Positions 14,452 to 23,886 of a stretch of DNA of 62,304 nt are shown here, piece by piece (positions within the stretch are counted from its first letter, which is position 1; each line of letters starts with the position of its first letter). A program made the translations under genes and the position numbers. A model generated the notes under the pieces. That model saw nothing but the letters and a program-made list of their open reading frames with translations. It did no database searches and was not told the origin of the DNA. The stretch lies in contig JAAYDY010000114.1 in assembly GCA_012729015.1 (NCBI GenBank), forward strand, positions 1-62,304, read 5' to 3'. This DNA comes from Phycisphaerae bacterium. Lineage in GTDB: Bacteria > Planctomycetota > Phycisphaerae > FEN-1346 > JAACEH01.

Positions 14452-15320
14452 GAGTTTGCCTCGCATCGTGTGACGATCCAGTCGGCCACGTCGGCGAACA
14501 CGCGCGACGGGTCGGGCTCGAATTCCAGGGTGTGGCACGCGCCGCCGTAGAACTTCACCGTGCGTTCGGCCGATGTGGTCCGCGTCAGGAACCGGAAGGT
14601 GGCCTCGTTGTCGATAATGCGATCGCGCTCGGCCAGAGCCACCATGAGCGGCGCGACGATTCGCGGCGCAGCCTCGGCAAGGTGCCGGTCGAGTCGCCGG
14701 CTCTCGAAGAGGAAGCGGGCCGTGGCCTGGTGCAGGGCGAGGGCGTCGTGTCGGAGGAAGTCGAGGCGTTCGGGCGTGGCGGTGAAGAGCTCGGGGTCGT
14801 TGAGCGGGATGGGAAACAGGCGCCGGTCGCGGCGTCGCAGGAGCGACCAGGCGATGGCGGCCTTGGTGGCGAACGACACATCCCGCTGGGGGCAGATGCC
14901 GGGACACAGCAGGACGGCGCCGGCGTATCGCGTCCCGTGCATGGCGGCGAGGGCCGCGGCGAGTTTGCCGCCCCAACTGACGCCGACCAGGACCAGGGGC
15001 AGCCGTCCGGCGGTGGGCCGCCAGTCGGCCAGGGCGCGGTCCTCGAGGTCCGTGACGTCGCGGGCCAGTTGTTCCCAGGCGTCGGCGTGGCCGCGGTCCG
15101 GGGCGTTGCGTCCGCTGCCGCGGCGGTCGGGCAGGTAGACGGCCAATCCGGCGTCGGCGAAGCGCCGGCTGGAGGCCTCGTACCAGCCGCCGTGGCTCTG
15201 GATGCCGTGCAGATAGACGACGAGGCCGCGCGGCGGGCGGGCCGAGTCGGGCGCCCAGCGTCGGCAGAACAGCTCGTAGCCGTCGGCGGCGCGCAGCGAG
15301 AGAGTCTCAACGGGGCTCAT
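14448..15320 (-). CDS. Alpha/beta hydrolase (lysophospholipase-like)
   Basis: 290 residues of the serine hydrolase fold. The oxyanion region is VVYLHGIQSHGGWYE, the nucleophile elbow is GVSWGG, the acid is in ALAERDRIID, and the catalytic His is in GGACHTLEFEPD. LPDRRGSGRN matches the monoacylglycerol lipase/lysophospholipase subgroup. No signal peptide, so cytoplasmic. It is first in a two-gene unit with the flavodoxin-ferredoxin gene (4-base overlap), an uncommon pairing. Substrate not predictable from sequence. Confidence 0.88.
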   Translation of the reverse strand: MSPVETLSLRAADGYELFCRRWAPDSARPPRGLVVYLHGIQSHGGWYEASSRRFADAGLAVYLPDRRGSGRNAPDRGHADAWEQLARDVTDLEDRALADWRPTAGRLPLVLVGVSWGGKLAAALAAMHGTRYAGAVLLCPGICPQRDVSFATKAAIAWSLLRRRDRRLFPIPLNDPELFTATPERLDFLRHDALALHQATARFLFESRRLDRHLAEAAPRIVAPLMVALAERDRIIDNEATFRFLTRTTSAERTVKFYGGACHTLEFEPDPSRVFADVADWIVTRCEANS

Positions 15321-15354
15321 GGCATCAGACGATAGACGGGGGCGCGGCGGAAGT

Positions 15355-15660
15355 CAAGGGCCGCGAGGCGGGTATGCCTGACGGGGCAGGCATGGCACCC
15401 GGCGGATGCGGCGCGCGTTCACGCGGGATCGCGGCGGCGCAGGTAGGCGACCCAGCGCGTAGGTCGGGTCAACAGGCCCGACGCTTGTGCGGGCAGGGTG
15501 TTTCGGCACGGCGGACCTTCGGATCCGCCGTGGCACAATGGTGGAGGCTTGCTCATGCCTGACGGGGCAGGCATGGCACCCAGCAACAACGAACCACACG
15601 TCGAATTGTCGGACAGGCTCGGCGGGGCAGGCATGGCACCTGGCATGCCGCGCGACGGCT
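15355..15660. repeat. Repeat cluster (families B, F, B)
   Basis: Family B hairpins CATGCCTG/CAGGCATG lie near 15370 and 15555, plus a half copy near 15626. A family F block has GTCGGGTC...GACCCGAC followed by a second hairpin around CGGATCCGCCG (15455-15540). Between the B copies is the element AACAACGAACCACACG also seen near 39090 and 58235. Confidence 0.75.
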
Positions 15661-15671
15661 GTACCGAGGAC

Positions 15672-16487
15672 TCAGGCGGCGTCCTGGCGGCGCAGGTAGG
15701 CGACCCAGTAGGGCAAGGCGACCAGGGCGGCGCCGCCGACGATGTTGCCGAGGGTGACCGGGAGGAGATTCTTCCAGAGGAAGGTGCCCCAGGTGAGGCC
15801 GGGCGTGGCGCCGCCGTCGAGCAGCAGGCCGAGCGGCACGAAGTAGAGGTTGGCGATGCTGTGCTCGAAGCCGGCCAGGACGAAGGCGGCGATCGGCGGC
15901 ATGATGACGACGACCTTGTCGACGACGGATCGTCCGGCGGTGGCCATCCAGACGGCCAGACAGACCAGTGCGTTGCAGAGGACGCCGAGGAGGAAGGCCT
16001 GAGAGAACGTGTAGTGGAGCTTGGCTGCCGCGACGGAGACCATGAGTCGGCCCATCTGTCCGCCGTGGAGGAGTTCCTGTCCGCTGGCGGCGACAAGGGC
16101 GGCGGCGGCCACGGCGCCGACGACGTTGCCGGCGAAGACGACGGCCCAGCTCCGCAGCAGTTCGTCGAGGCGCAGCCGCCGCGTCAGGCAGGCCGCGACC
16201 TGGAGCGCGTTGCCGGTGAACAGTTCGGCGCCGGCGACGACGACCAGGACCAGGCCCATGGAAAAGGCGATGCTGCCGACGAGGCGCGACAGGCCTCCGG
16301 GGGGCGCGGCGACCAGGGCGGCCGTGAAGGCGTTGGCGCCGGCGCCGATGAACGCGCCGGCCATGAGGGCCAGCACGAACTGGCGCGACAGGGAGGCGCG
16401 GGCGCGCACGGCGGCGGACGACGCGATGCGGCAGGCGATCTCCGGCGGGCTCAGCGGGTCGGCGTGCGGCGCAGTCTCGTGGTTCAC
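15672..16487 (-). CDS. Formate/nitrite transporter (FNT) family channel
   Basis: 271 residues, the normal FNT length, starting at GTG 16487 with CGGAGG upstream. The longer open frame upstream is not needed. Six transmembrane helices are visible, with FNT hallmarks GAFIGAGANAF, GAELFTGNAL and GFEHSIANLYFVPLG. The family moves formate, nitrite or hydrosulfide across the inner membrane, often coupled to protons. Neighbours give no clue to the substrate. The gene is transcribed alone. Confidence 0.92.
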   Translation of the reverse strand: MNHETAPHADPLSPPEIACRIASSAAVRARASLSRQFVLALMAGAFIGAGANAFTAALVAAPPGGLSRLVGSIAFSMGLVLVVVAGAELFTGNALQVAACLTRRLRLDELLRSWAVVFAGNVVGAVAAAALVAASGQELLHGGQMGRLMVSVAAAKLHYTFSQAFLLGVLCNALVCLAVWMATAGRSVVDKVVVIMPPIAAFVLAGFEHSIANLYFVPLGLLLDGGATPGLTWGTFLWKNLLPVTLGNIVGGAALVALPYWVAYLRRQDAA

Positions 16488-16689
16488 GGGGCAGCCTCCG
16501 TCGGCGACGGTCCGGGGAACAAACGGGTACGACACGCGACGGTAGGGTACCGGCGGGGTGGTCGTGCGCCCGGTGGCGCACGTCACAATCCGTGGAAGAT
16601 TCCGAGCCCGTGACGAAGGAAGCAGGCGGCGGGCGAGGCCCGGGAACTGCGTCAAGCCGTCACCCTGCGGCCGTCGCGGGTGCGGCGGC

Positions 16690-18051
16690 TCAGAGGTCCA
16701 TGAACTCGACCATGTAGGCGATCGTGACGGCGGTCCCGTCGGTCTTCTTCAGGCCGGTGATTTCGACCCAGAAGCGGTCGCCGGCCTTCAGGCCCGGCAG
16801 CACCGGGCGGAAGATGACGGCGTTGGGGATGCCGCAGCCGTCGAGGCTGACGTTGAAGTGGTCCAGGGGGAGCGGCTCCTTGGCCCGCCGCTCGGGATCG
16901 GCGTCGGTGGGGTTCCTGCCGGGGCGGACCGGCCAGACGGTCGCCTTCACGGCGGCAGGGTCCGGCTTGGCGTAGTGCGACGGGTTCACCGAGACATGCC
17001 AGGCGTGGCGGTAGTGGAAGAAATCCAGGGGCAGCAGCCCGCGCGGCGGATAGCTCACGTAATCGTAATCGGGCACGTCCTTGCGGTCCGCGCTATCGAC
17101 CATCATGGCCGAGAACTCGCCGCTCTCGCCGAAGCCGGTCGTGACCATCGACGGGTTGAGGCACCATCGACGGTGACCGACCCTGGCGATGTTGCTCGGG
17201 TCGCTGTCTTCCATGTACATGTCCACGGACCCTCTGGTGGCGCGGCCCTGGGCGAGATTGGCGTGGCTGGTGCCGTAGTAGGCCTTCTTGAACTGGTCCT
17301 CGGGCAGGCCGGGGTTCGTCGGATAGTGGTCCAGGTGCCCCAGCCGGGCACAGAGCTGCGCCGCCGCGAGGGCGGAACCACATTGGGCCGGGTCGAGCTT
17401 GATGTCGTGGGGCACGTCGCAGAGGTAGCGGTAGGCGTTCAGCCGGGCCAGGGCATAGAGATTCGTCGGATCGCGGAGCGGATCGGTCGCCGCCTGGGCG
17501 GCCTGGGCGACGACGTGGTCGGTGGTCCGCAGCGTCGAGGCGCCGGCGGGGCCCGCGCCGCCTCCCTGGCCGCCGGGCCGCCGGTTGCCGCGCGGCGCGG
17601 CGCCGCGAATCATCCCCGGAGCGTCGATGCCGAAACTGCCCATGATCTTGTTGAGCGCCTCGTTGATCTGGCGGCCCGACTTGGGGTACAGGAGCTGGTC
17701 GTTCCAGAAGACCTGTTCCTTCAGGAGGTTGCCCTTCTCGTCGGTCTCGGCGTAGGCGCCGTGGAGCTTGCCCTCGCGGTACTCGGCCTTCAGGCGCACC
17801 TTGCCCGAGTCCCAGAAGTACGTCTGCAACCCGTCGAGCTGGCCGGCCTTGTACTGTCCGCGCACGGCGACCTTGCCGTTAGGATGATGAGCCAGGTACT
17901 TGCCGTGCTTGCGGCCCTCGGCGTCGGTGGCGTACCGTTCCTTGATCTTCCCGTCGTCGTACCGTTCGATGACGTCGTCGGCCAGAAGGGCGCTCGCGCC
18001 CAACCAGCCCAGCCCGATCGCCAGAAGCACCCGCCGTGTGGTTCCCGCCAT
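16690..18051 (-). CDS. Secreted protein with MORN-type repeats and a CAP domain
   Basis: 453 residues. A signal peptide (about 1-24) is followed by four or so MORN/YwqK-like repeats (about 27-115), such as GRKHGKYLAHHPNGKVAVRGQYK and GKLHGAYAETDEKGNL. A Pro/Gly linker leads to a CAP/SCP-like domain (about 195-350) beginning ALARLNAYRYLCDVPHDIKL, with HYPTNP and AHANLAQG-like metal-site histidines. CAP proteins are secreted and bind lipids, glycans or metal. The MORN/CAP combination is unusual. An inverted repeat 16 bases upstream of the ATG may be its operator. Confidence 0.75.
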   Translation of the reverse strand: MAGTTRRVLLAIGLGWLGASALLADDVIERYDDGKIKERYATDAEGRKHGKYLAHHPNGKVAVRGQYKAGQLDGLQTYFWDSGKVRLKAEYREGKLHGAYAETDEKGNLLKEQVFWNDQLLYPKSGRQINEALNKIMGSFGIDAPGMIRGAAPRGNRRPGGQGGGAGPAGASTLRTTDHVVAQAAQAATDPLRDPTNLYALARLNAYRYLCDVPHDIKLDPAQCGSALAAAQLCARLGHLDHYPTNPGLPEDQFKKAYYGTSHANLAQGRATRGSVDMYMEDSDPSNIARVGHRRWCLNPSMVTTGFGESGEFSAMMVDSADRKDVPDYDYVSYPPRGLLPLDFFHYRHAWHVSVNPSHYAKPDPAAVKATVWPVRPGRNPTDADPERRAKEPLPLDHFNVSLDGCGIPNAVIFRPVLPGLKAGDRFWVEITGLKKTDGTAVTIAYMVEFMDL

Positions 18052-18066
18052 GGAATCCGCCCTCAG

Positions 18067-18088
18067 ATGTACTGCACGCCCAGTACAT
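18067..18088. promoter_or_regulatory. Perfect 8-bp inverted repeat upstream of the MORN/CAP gene
   Basis: ATGTACTG (18067-18074) and CAGTACAT (18081-18088) flank six bases, ending 16 bases before the start codon at 18051. The shape and position suit a dimeric repressor site. Confidence 0.45.
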
Positions 18089-18154
18089 GGCTTCTATACG
18101 ATCCAGCAGGCACAAATACGCAGGGAAAAAGGCTCATCAGGCATTTTCGGGACG

Positions 18155-18284
18155 CCGCTGCACTCACCCCTCCCCCTTCCAGGGGGCGGTGAGGGTCGGG
18201 CGGAGAAGGCGCTTCGAGATCGCGACGTTCTTTCCGTGCGTCACCCTCACCCGGCCCTTCGGGCCACCCTCTCCCCTCAAGGGG
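18155..18284. repeat. Family D-like block with CCTCCCCCTTCCAGGGGG hairpin
   Basis: Contains CCCCTTCCAGGGGG and a second inverted block ending in CCTCAAGGGG, similar to the 'CCCTCACC' family D repeats at 13355 and 22045. It lies just past the stop of the amidotransferase gene. Confidence 0.5.
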
Positions 18285-19046
18285 TTAACGGCCCCTCCCC
18301 CAGCGTCGGGCCTCGGCGACCAGGGCGGCGAACAGGGCCAGGTGCCGGCGCTCGCGGTGCAGATTCTCGGGATGCCACTGGACGCCCAGGAAGAACCGGT
18401 CGGGCCGGGGATCCTCGATGGCCTCGATCAGTTGATCATCGAACCACGCCACCGCCCGCAGGCGCCGTCCGGGCAGTTCGACGGCCTGGTGATGGCTGGT
18501 GTTGACGTTCAGGGTTCGCGTGCCGACGATGGCGGCGAGGCGGCTTGTGGGGTCGATGCGCACGGCGTGTCGCGGCCGCGGGGCGCCCTCGGGACGCACG
18601 TGGGCCTGATACGCCGCGGCCACGTCGGGCAGGTGCTGGATGAGCGTGCCTCCGCGATGGACGGCCAGGGTCTGCGCGCCCAGGCAGACGCCGAGGGTGG
18701 GCATGCGGCGGCGGTCGGCCCAGGCCACCAGACGCGCGTCGGCCTCCTGACGGACTCGGGCCGTCAGGACGGTTTTCGGATGCGGTTTCTGCCCGTAGGC
18801 GCTCGGGTCCAGGTCGGGTCCGCCGACGACCAGCAGGCCGTGGCCGCGGGCGACGAGCTGCCGCCAGGCGGCGTCCGAGCGTGGTGCCTCGATGGGCGGC
18901 ACCAGGAGCGGCTCGCCGCCGGCCTTGACGATGCTCGTGACGTAGTCGGCCGGGAGCAGGACTTCGCCGGCGGGCGGCACGTCGGCGGTGACGCGGTAAC
19001 TGGTGGCGATGAGGATGGTGGGCCTGGCGGGACCGGGGCGGCTCAT
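18285..19046 (-). CDS. Class I glutamine amidotransferase, gamma-glutamyl-GABA hydrolase type
   Basis: 253 residues of the peptidase C26/PuuD family. The catalytic Cys is residue 121 in TLGVCLGAQ, and the His and Glu are in FLGVQWHPEN near 225. GGPDLDPSAYGQ matches the oxyanion loop region. The family cuts gamma-glutamyl amide bonds. Its ATG overlaps the stop of the D-aminoacylase gene (ATGA), so both are probably made together, suggesting breakdown of unusual amino-acid conjugates or peptidoglycan-like material (inference). Confidence 0.88.
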   Translation of the reverse strand: MSRPGPARPTILIATSYRVTADVPPAGEVLLPADYVTSIVKAGGEPLLVPPIEAPRSDAAWRQLVARGHGLLVVGGPDLDPSAYGQKPHPKTVLTARVRQEADARLVAWADRRRMPTLGVCLGAQTLAVHRGGTLIQHLPDVAAAYQAHVRPEGAPRPRHAVRIDPTSRLAAIVGTRTLNVNTSHHQAVELPGRRLRAVAWFDDQLIEAIEDPRPDRFFLGVQWHPENLHRERRHLALFAALVAEARRWGRGR

Positions 19047-20647
19047 GCGTCGTCCCCTCGGCGGATGAGGCGGCCGGGCTTGTCGCCGGTGTGCTGGCGG
19101 TCGCGCAGGACGAAGCGTCCGGCCACGAGGACGTGGCGGATGCCCTCGGGCGGCGCGATCGGCTGGACGTAGGTGGCGCGGTCGGCGAGGCGTTCGGGCT
19201 CGAAGACGACGACGTCGGCGACGGCGCCCGGGGCGAGGCGTCCGCGGCGTGTCCATCCCATGGCCTCGGCCGGCAGGCCGGTGAGGCGGCGGATGCCCTC
19301 GCCCCAGCTCATGAGGCCGGCGTCGCGGACATAGTCGGCCAGGAACCGCACGGGCGTGCCGAAGGCGCGCGGGTGGGCGCTCTGGCCGGGCTTGCGCTCG
19401 AAGTCGCGGACGCTGGAGTCGCTGGCGACCATGACGAACGGCAGGGCCAGCAGCCGCCGCAGGTTTTCCTCGCTCATGGAGAAGTGGACCGCGCCGGTCT
19501 GGGTGTCGTCGTCGGCGACCAGGTCGAGGGCGGCGTCGAGCGGGTCGATGCCGCCGCCGCGATGACGGGCCAGGTCGGTCAGGGTCTTGCCCACGGCGTC
19601 GTTCAGGGTCTCGCGGCCGACGCTGATGACCATGACGCGGTCGGCCAGGTCGGGCTCGCCGTGGCTGTCGACGATGGCCTGTTTGAGTTTCGGTCGCATG
19701 GCCGGATCGCGCAGGCGTTTCAGTTCGGCGTCGCGGCCGCCGTCGAACACCCAGTCCGGCAGCAGGATGCTGTCCAGCGAGGTCCACGAGGCCAGGTACG
19801 GGTAGCGGTCGCAGTAGAACGGGACGCCTCGGTCGCGGGCGTCGCGGAGCGTGTGGATGAGTTCGTCGATCTTGTGCCAGTTGCGCGGCCCGGCGGTCTT
19901 GACGTGGCTGAGGATGCCGCGGCACTCGGCGCCCTCGACGATGGCCAGGAACTCGCCGACGGCGTCCATGAGGCGGTCGCCTTCGTTGCGGATGTGGCTG
20001 GCGTAGAGGCCGCCGTAGCGGGCGGCGACCCGGGCCAGGCGGATCAATTCGTCGGTCGATCCGTAGCAGCCGGGCGGATAGACCAGGCCGCTCGACAGGC
20101 CGCACGCGCCGGCCTCGAGGCCCTGGGCCAGCAGTTGGGCCATGCGGTCCAGCTCGTCGGCGGTGGCGGGGCGGTCGTCGTAGCCGACGGTCATCGCTCG
20201 CAGGTTGCCGTGGCCGACGAGGACGGCCCGGTGAATGCTCGATCCGGCCCGTTCGGCGCGGGCGAAGTAGCCGGGCCCGTCGAGCCAGTCGATCTGGACG
20301 CGGACGTCGGTGAGCAGTTGCTGACCTTTGTCGCGCAGGGCTTCGTCCAGGGGGAACGGGCTGCCGCCGCAGTTGCCGCAGACCTCGGTCGTGACGCCGG
20401 CGGCGACGCGCGACTGGGCGAGCGTGTGGTGCAGGGCGGCCGTTTCGCCGTGGGCGTGAATGTCGATGAATCCGGGGGCCACGGCGCAGCCGCGGCAGTC
20501 CACCACTTCGGCGTCGCCCGGCGTTGCGGCGGCGCCGGCAGGTGTCACAGCGGCAATCGCCCCGTCGCGAATCCACACGTCGGCCTCGCGTCCGTCGGCG
20601 CCGGACCCGTCGTACACCCAACCGCCCTTCAGCCAGACACTCGCCAT
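19043..20647 (-). CDS. N-acyl-D-amino-acid deacylase (amidohydrolase)
   Basis: 534 residues. Start at 20647 (MASVWLKGGWVYDG) has GGGAGG upstream. Amidohydrolase metal motifs are GFIDIHAHG, ASHIRNEGDRL, ILSHVKTAG and VMVASDSS. The order and length match D-aminoacylases, zinc hydrolases that free D-amino acids from N-acyl forms, or related dihydroorotase-like enzymes. The C-terminal beta-sandwich strand set (GRLAPGAVADVVVFEPE) is complete. Co-transcribed with the amidotransferase downstream. Confidence 0.9.
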   Translation of the reverse strand: MASVWLKGGWVYDGSGADGREADVWIRDGAIAAVTPAGAAATPGDAEVVDCRGCAVAPGFIDIHAHGETAALHHTLAQSRVAAGVTTEVCGNCGGSPFPLDEALRDKGQQLLTDVRVQIDWLDGPGYFARAERAGSSIHRAVLVGHGNLRAMTVGYDDRPATADELDRMAQLLAQGLEAGACGLSSGLVYPPGCYGSTDELIRLARVAARYGGLYASHIRNEGDRLMDAVGEFLAIVEGAECRGILSHVKTAGPRNWHKIDELIHTLRDARDRGVPFYCDRYPYLASWTSLDSILLPDWVFDGGRDAELKRLRDPAMRPKLKQAIVDSHGEPDLADRVMVISVGRETLNDAVGKTLTDLARHRGGGIDPLDAALDLVADDDTQTGAVHFSMSEENLRRLLALPFVMVASDSSVRDFERKPGQSAHPRAFGTPVRFLADYVRDAGLMSWGEGIRRLTGLPAEAMGWTRRGRLAPGAVADVVVFEPERLADRATYVQPIAPPEGIRHVLVAGRFVLRDRQHTGDKPGRLIRRGDDA

Positions 20648-20754
20648 GGAAGCCTCCCCGTCGTCGTGTCTCATCGGCCGCTACGGCGCCATCCGCCGCA
20701 CCGGTGGCGGGCAGTATATCCTCCGACGGGCGCACTACCAAGCAAATGGTGGAG

Positions 20755-21115
20755 GCTCGCTCATGCCTGACGGGGCAGGCACCCGGCTATGATGGGCGGC
20801 TCGCCTCTCGACGAGGCTCGGGACTTGCAGCGAGCCGCCCCTACGGTTGGCGCGGGCAAAGGTTCGAGGCATTCGGCATGCCTGACGGGGCAGGCATGGC
20901 ACCCGGCGCGTAGGTCGGGTCAACAGACCCGACGCTTGTGGGGGCAGGGTGTTGCGGCACGGCGGACCTTCGGATCCGCCGTGGCACAATGCGGACCGTC
21001 AACGATCATGGCCACGCTAGCGTGGCCATGCCACCCGCCGTGGCACAACGGTGGGGGCTCGCCCATGCCTGACGGGGCGGGCATGGCCCGCGAGGCAAGC
21101 GCAGGGGCGTGGCCG
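20755..21115. repeat. Repeat cluster (B, E, B, F, G, B)
   Basis: Includes a family E stem GGGCGGCTCG (20794-20803) pairing with CGAGCCGCCC (20831-20840) and followed by CTACGG. A family B hairpin is near 20877-20902 and a family F block at 20910-20990. A perfect 24-base palindrome of family G (CATGGCCACGCT and its complement) lies at 21007-21030. Confidence 0.8.
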
Positions 21116-21130
21116 TGAAGGGCCGGCGCC

Positions 21131-21592
21131 CTACATCTCGCTGCGAACGCGGCGCCAGTATTTCAGGGTCGATGATTTCCTGTCGCCCGTGGGGCCGCCG
21201 TTGTGGCGGCGGGCCAGCACCTGGCAATCGTCCATGGATTGCGGCGGATGGACCTTGGCCGCATGGCGGCGGAAGTACGCCTGCACGATCCGTCGGCTCT
21301 CGGCGTCGCTGTGGACCCAGCGGTCGTAGTCCCACGGCACCCACTCGGCGTCCTCGGCCTTCAACTGGGCGCAGGCGTCGCGCCAGTACGCGCGGCCGAT
21401 GTGGTACGGGCCCAGCGAACGGCCGCCGTCACCGCGCGGTTTCTTGCCGCCATAGGATTCCACTTCACGGATCGCGTCCAGCAACCGCACCAGCAGCGAC
21501 GACTCGCTGTCGGCGCGCACGGCCGTGTCCTGGACACCCGAATAGACCATGACCGTCGCCACCACGACGGCCGCCCACTTCCAGCCCTTCAT
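21131..21592 (-). CDS. Small exported lysozyme-like protein (invertebrate-type lysozyme fold)
   Basis: 153 residues; start at 21592 has CGGAGG upstream. A signal sequence (about 1-27) precedes a domain with AIREVESYGGKKPRGDGGRSLGPYHIGRAYW. That pattern (ES..GG...GD.G.S.GPYQI...Y) characterises destabilase/i-type lysozymes, with Glu 45 the probable catalytic acid. The C-terminus HNGGP fits the same family. It would cleave peptidoglycan or act as an isopeptidase in the periplasm. Transcribed alone among repeats. Confidence 0.75.
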   Translation of the reverse strand: MKGWKWAAVVVATVMVYSGVQDTAVRADSESSLLVRLLDAIREVESYGGKKPRGDGGRSLGPYHIGRAYWRDACAQLKAEDAEWVPWDYDRWVHSDAESRRIVQAYFRRHAAKVHPPQSMDDCQVLARRHNGGPTGDRKSSTLKYWRRVRSEM

Positions 21593-21865
21593 GTCTGTGC
21601 CTCCGGCAATTCCTCCGTCGCGTCCCCCACCAGCAGTCGGCGACAACGGGCCTGTCGCGCCCGCGATGAAGCCCGATAGTATGCCCACGGCGTCCGTGAA
21701 ATTCAAGTGTGTTCATGGCTTGCCGCACCGCCGCAATCCTCGCCGCGGCTCCCGAACAGAGCCAACCGCCTGTGGCAACAAGGCTTAGAGCCCGCTCCGA
21801 CCCCCACGAAAGATCGCGAGAATCCTGCGGCTGGTCGCACCCGGGGGCGGGCGACAAACGTCCGC
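21593..21865. other. Intergenic DNA, nothing recognised
   Basis: Divergent spacer without an open frame supported by a ribosome binding site and without a recognisable repeat copy. Confidence 0.5.
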
Positions 21866-22260
21866 GCGGATCCGGCGGACGCACCCTGCGGGCGGTTGAC
21901 CCCTCCCCCCTGGAGGGGGAGGGTGGCCCGCGGGGGCCGGGGTGAGGGGACGCGCGGAGAGAACGTGACGAATTCGGGGCGGCTCGCCCCTCGACGAGAC
22001 TCGGGACTTTCAGCGAGCCGCCCCTACGGTTGGCGGGGGGGGCTCTGGCGTTCGACCCTCACCGCCCCTCGACGGCGCTCGGGGCACCTCTCCCTGCAAG
22101 CAGGGCGAGGGGGTGCAGGAGCGTGCTTCGCACGCGGCGATTCGGGGACGCGTGGCTGCCCCTCGACGGTGCTCGGGAACTGCGTCAAGCAGCCACCCTA
22201 CGCGCTGCGGGGCGTTCGGCGCGTGGGTCCGGGGGACCCACCCTGCCCCCTGTGTCGCGC
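21866..22260. repeat. Repeat cluster (A-like, D, E, D, H, A)
   Basis: Begins with a diverged A-like stem (near 21866). Blocks of CCCTCCCCCTGGAGGGGGAGGG hairpin type follow, then a family E stem near 21980-22030 and family D near 22045-22130. A family H half near 22150-22200 ends CAGCCACCCTACGCGCTG, and a family A hairpin lies near 22226-22244. No gene is visible. Confidence 0.7.
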
Positions 22261-22472
22261 GGGGACGAAACGTATTCACACACATGGTGGAAGCGCGCCG
22301 TGGTGGCGCGCGGTCACAATAGCCGGTCAATCCACGGTTTATTCTGTGCTGTATTAATGCCCTCGCGGCCACCCAAAACGCCCCGGCGGCGGCCGTAACC
22401 ATTTGTTATACAAGGCGCTACGGTTTTTTCGGGCGATGGCCTTGACGGTCCTCGTCACCGCCGGTTCCTGCG

Positions 22473-22500
22473 TTGCCCGGGACTCCAGAATGGTCATACT
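22473..22500 (+). promoter_or_regulatory. Possible sigma-70-type promoter
   Basis: TTGCCC (22473-22478) and CATACT (22495-22500) are 16 bases apart, about 200 bases before the PEP-CTERM gene. The match is modest. Confidence 0.3.
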
Positions 22501-22704
22501 TAATGTGCCCTGCATTGCACCATGATCGACGCTGTACCGGCATTCGTCTGGAGGGACGCACATCAGCCGGTGGGGATTGTGGGCGCTGCGGCGGATGGAA
22601 CGCTGCGGACGGGTGGTACGAAGACCCTCGGCGCGTTGTGTCAATTCGGCAGTTCCACCGGCGGCTGGTGCCGCTGTGTGGACCCTTCAGAAAGGAGCTG
22701 GTAC

Positions 22705-23826
22705 ATGAAGATCCACCTCACGACGTTCAAGACGATGGGCCTTGCCACGGTCGCTGTGGCCATGGCGACACTCCTGGCCACCGGGGCCGGGGCGGCCACG
22801 ATCAAGTGGGACACGGGGCTCGTCATGCCCGAGGATCCCGTCGTCAACTCCTATGGCGATATTGATCTCGACACCCTGAACATCGCCTCTACGGTCACCA
22901 CGACGATCAACGTGGCCACCGGCGGCTCGCTGACGTTCAAGGAGATGAACCTCACCAAGGACGACGCGGCGAAGGATCCCACTGGCACGCTCGTGGTCAA
23001 CGGCAGCGGCCAGGTGGCGGTCGGCACCAGCGGACTGAGCATCGGCCGCGGCGCCACCGGCATCCTGACGCTGAACAATTCGGCCAGTGTCACCGTCAAT
23101 GGCACCCTGAACGTCGGCCGGGCCTATGCCGGCGTCGGGTCGGGCACGGTTAACATGAACGGCGGCTCGCTTTCCGCGACCGGAAGCTCGTATCTGGGCA
23201 ACGGTGCGGACTGCTTCGGCGGCATCTACCAGACCGGCGGCGCTGTCTCCTTCACCGGTTTCTTCTACATGGGCAATGCCACGGGCGCCGACGCCGAGTA
23301 CGTGATTTCGGGCGGCAGCCTCAATATCGTGAAGCCCAACGAGACCAGCACCAACGCCCACCTGTATGTGGGCCGCACGGCAGGCGATGCCACCGCCCAG
23401 CTCAAGATCATCGGCTCGGCGGCCACGGTCGATGTCGCCCGCAGCCTCCTTCTCTGCCCTGGCGGCACCCTGGCCTACGTCATGGACGACAGCACGAATC
23501 ACATCACGACGATTACGGCCTACGGTACCACGTTCTACGCCGGGACGCTGCTGGACCTCAGCCTGCTGGGCTTCACGCCCAGCGATGGCCAGGTGTTCGA
23601 CCTCATCACCGTGACGAGTAGCTTCGCCAACCTTGCCAACCTTTCGCTGGTCGGATGGGACAGCCTCGCGGGCAACACCAACAAGCTGAAGAACGCTCAG
23701 TGGGAAGTCGCGCTCAGCACCGACAGCAAGACGCTGCAGGCCACGTACATTGCGGTTCCCGAGCCGGCGACGATGGCTTTGCTTGGGCTGGGGCTGGTGG
23801 GCCTGGTGGCTCGCAAGCGCCGGTAA
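22705..23826 (+). CDS. PEP-CTERM surface protein with autotransporter-type beta-helix repeats
   Basis: 373 residues. Signal peptide about 1-30 (ATLLATGAGA). The body (about 40-300) is a Gly/Thr/Ser/Asn-rich repeat of the kind GxLxVNGSGxVxVG..LxIGRG.TGxLTLNNSASVTVNG. It resembles the autotransporter-associated beta-strand and PEP-CTERM 'pseudo-beta-helix' families. The C-terminus VPEPATMALLGLGLVGLVARKRR is a sorting signal. AAAGGAG precedes the ATG. Likely a surface adhesin or matrix protein; ligand unknown. A strong hairpin follows at 23887-23925. Confidence 0.88.
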   Translation: MKIHLTTFKTMGLATVAVAMATLLATGAGAATIKWDTGLVMPEDPVVNSYGDIDLDTLNIASTVTTTINVATGGSLTFKEMNLTKDDAAKDPTGTLVVNGSGQVAVGTSGLSIGRGATGILTLNNSASVTVNGTLNVGRAYAGVGSGTVNMNGGSLSATGSSYLGNGADCFGGIYQTGGAVSFTGFFYMGNATGADAEYVISGGSLNIVKPNETSTNAHLYVGRTAGDATAQLKIIGSAATVDVARSLLLCPGGTLAYVMDDSTNHITTITAYGTTFYAGTLLDLSLLGFTPSDGQVFDLITVTSSFANLANLSLVGWDSLAGNTNKLKNAQWEVALSTDSKTLQATYIAVPEPATMALLGLGLVGLVARKRR

Positions 23827-23886
23827 GCGGACCTTACGCTGCACGCGGCAGGAAGCTCCGGCTTCGGGCCGTGCGGCAGAACCACC

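Noticed and set aside
19091..20770. 559-codon plus-strand frame over the D-aminoacylase
   Set aside because: Shadow; the minus-strand gene has complete amidohydrolase motifs and a good start.
20735..21118. Short frames encoding peptides such as MPDGAGMAP
   Set aside because: They are translations of the palindromic family B repeat, seen at every copy; not genes.
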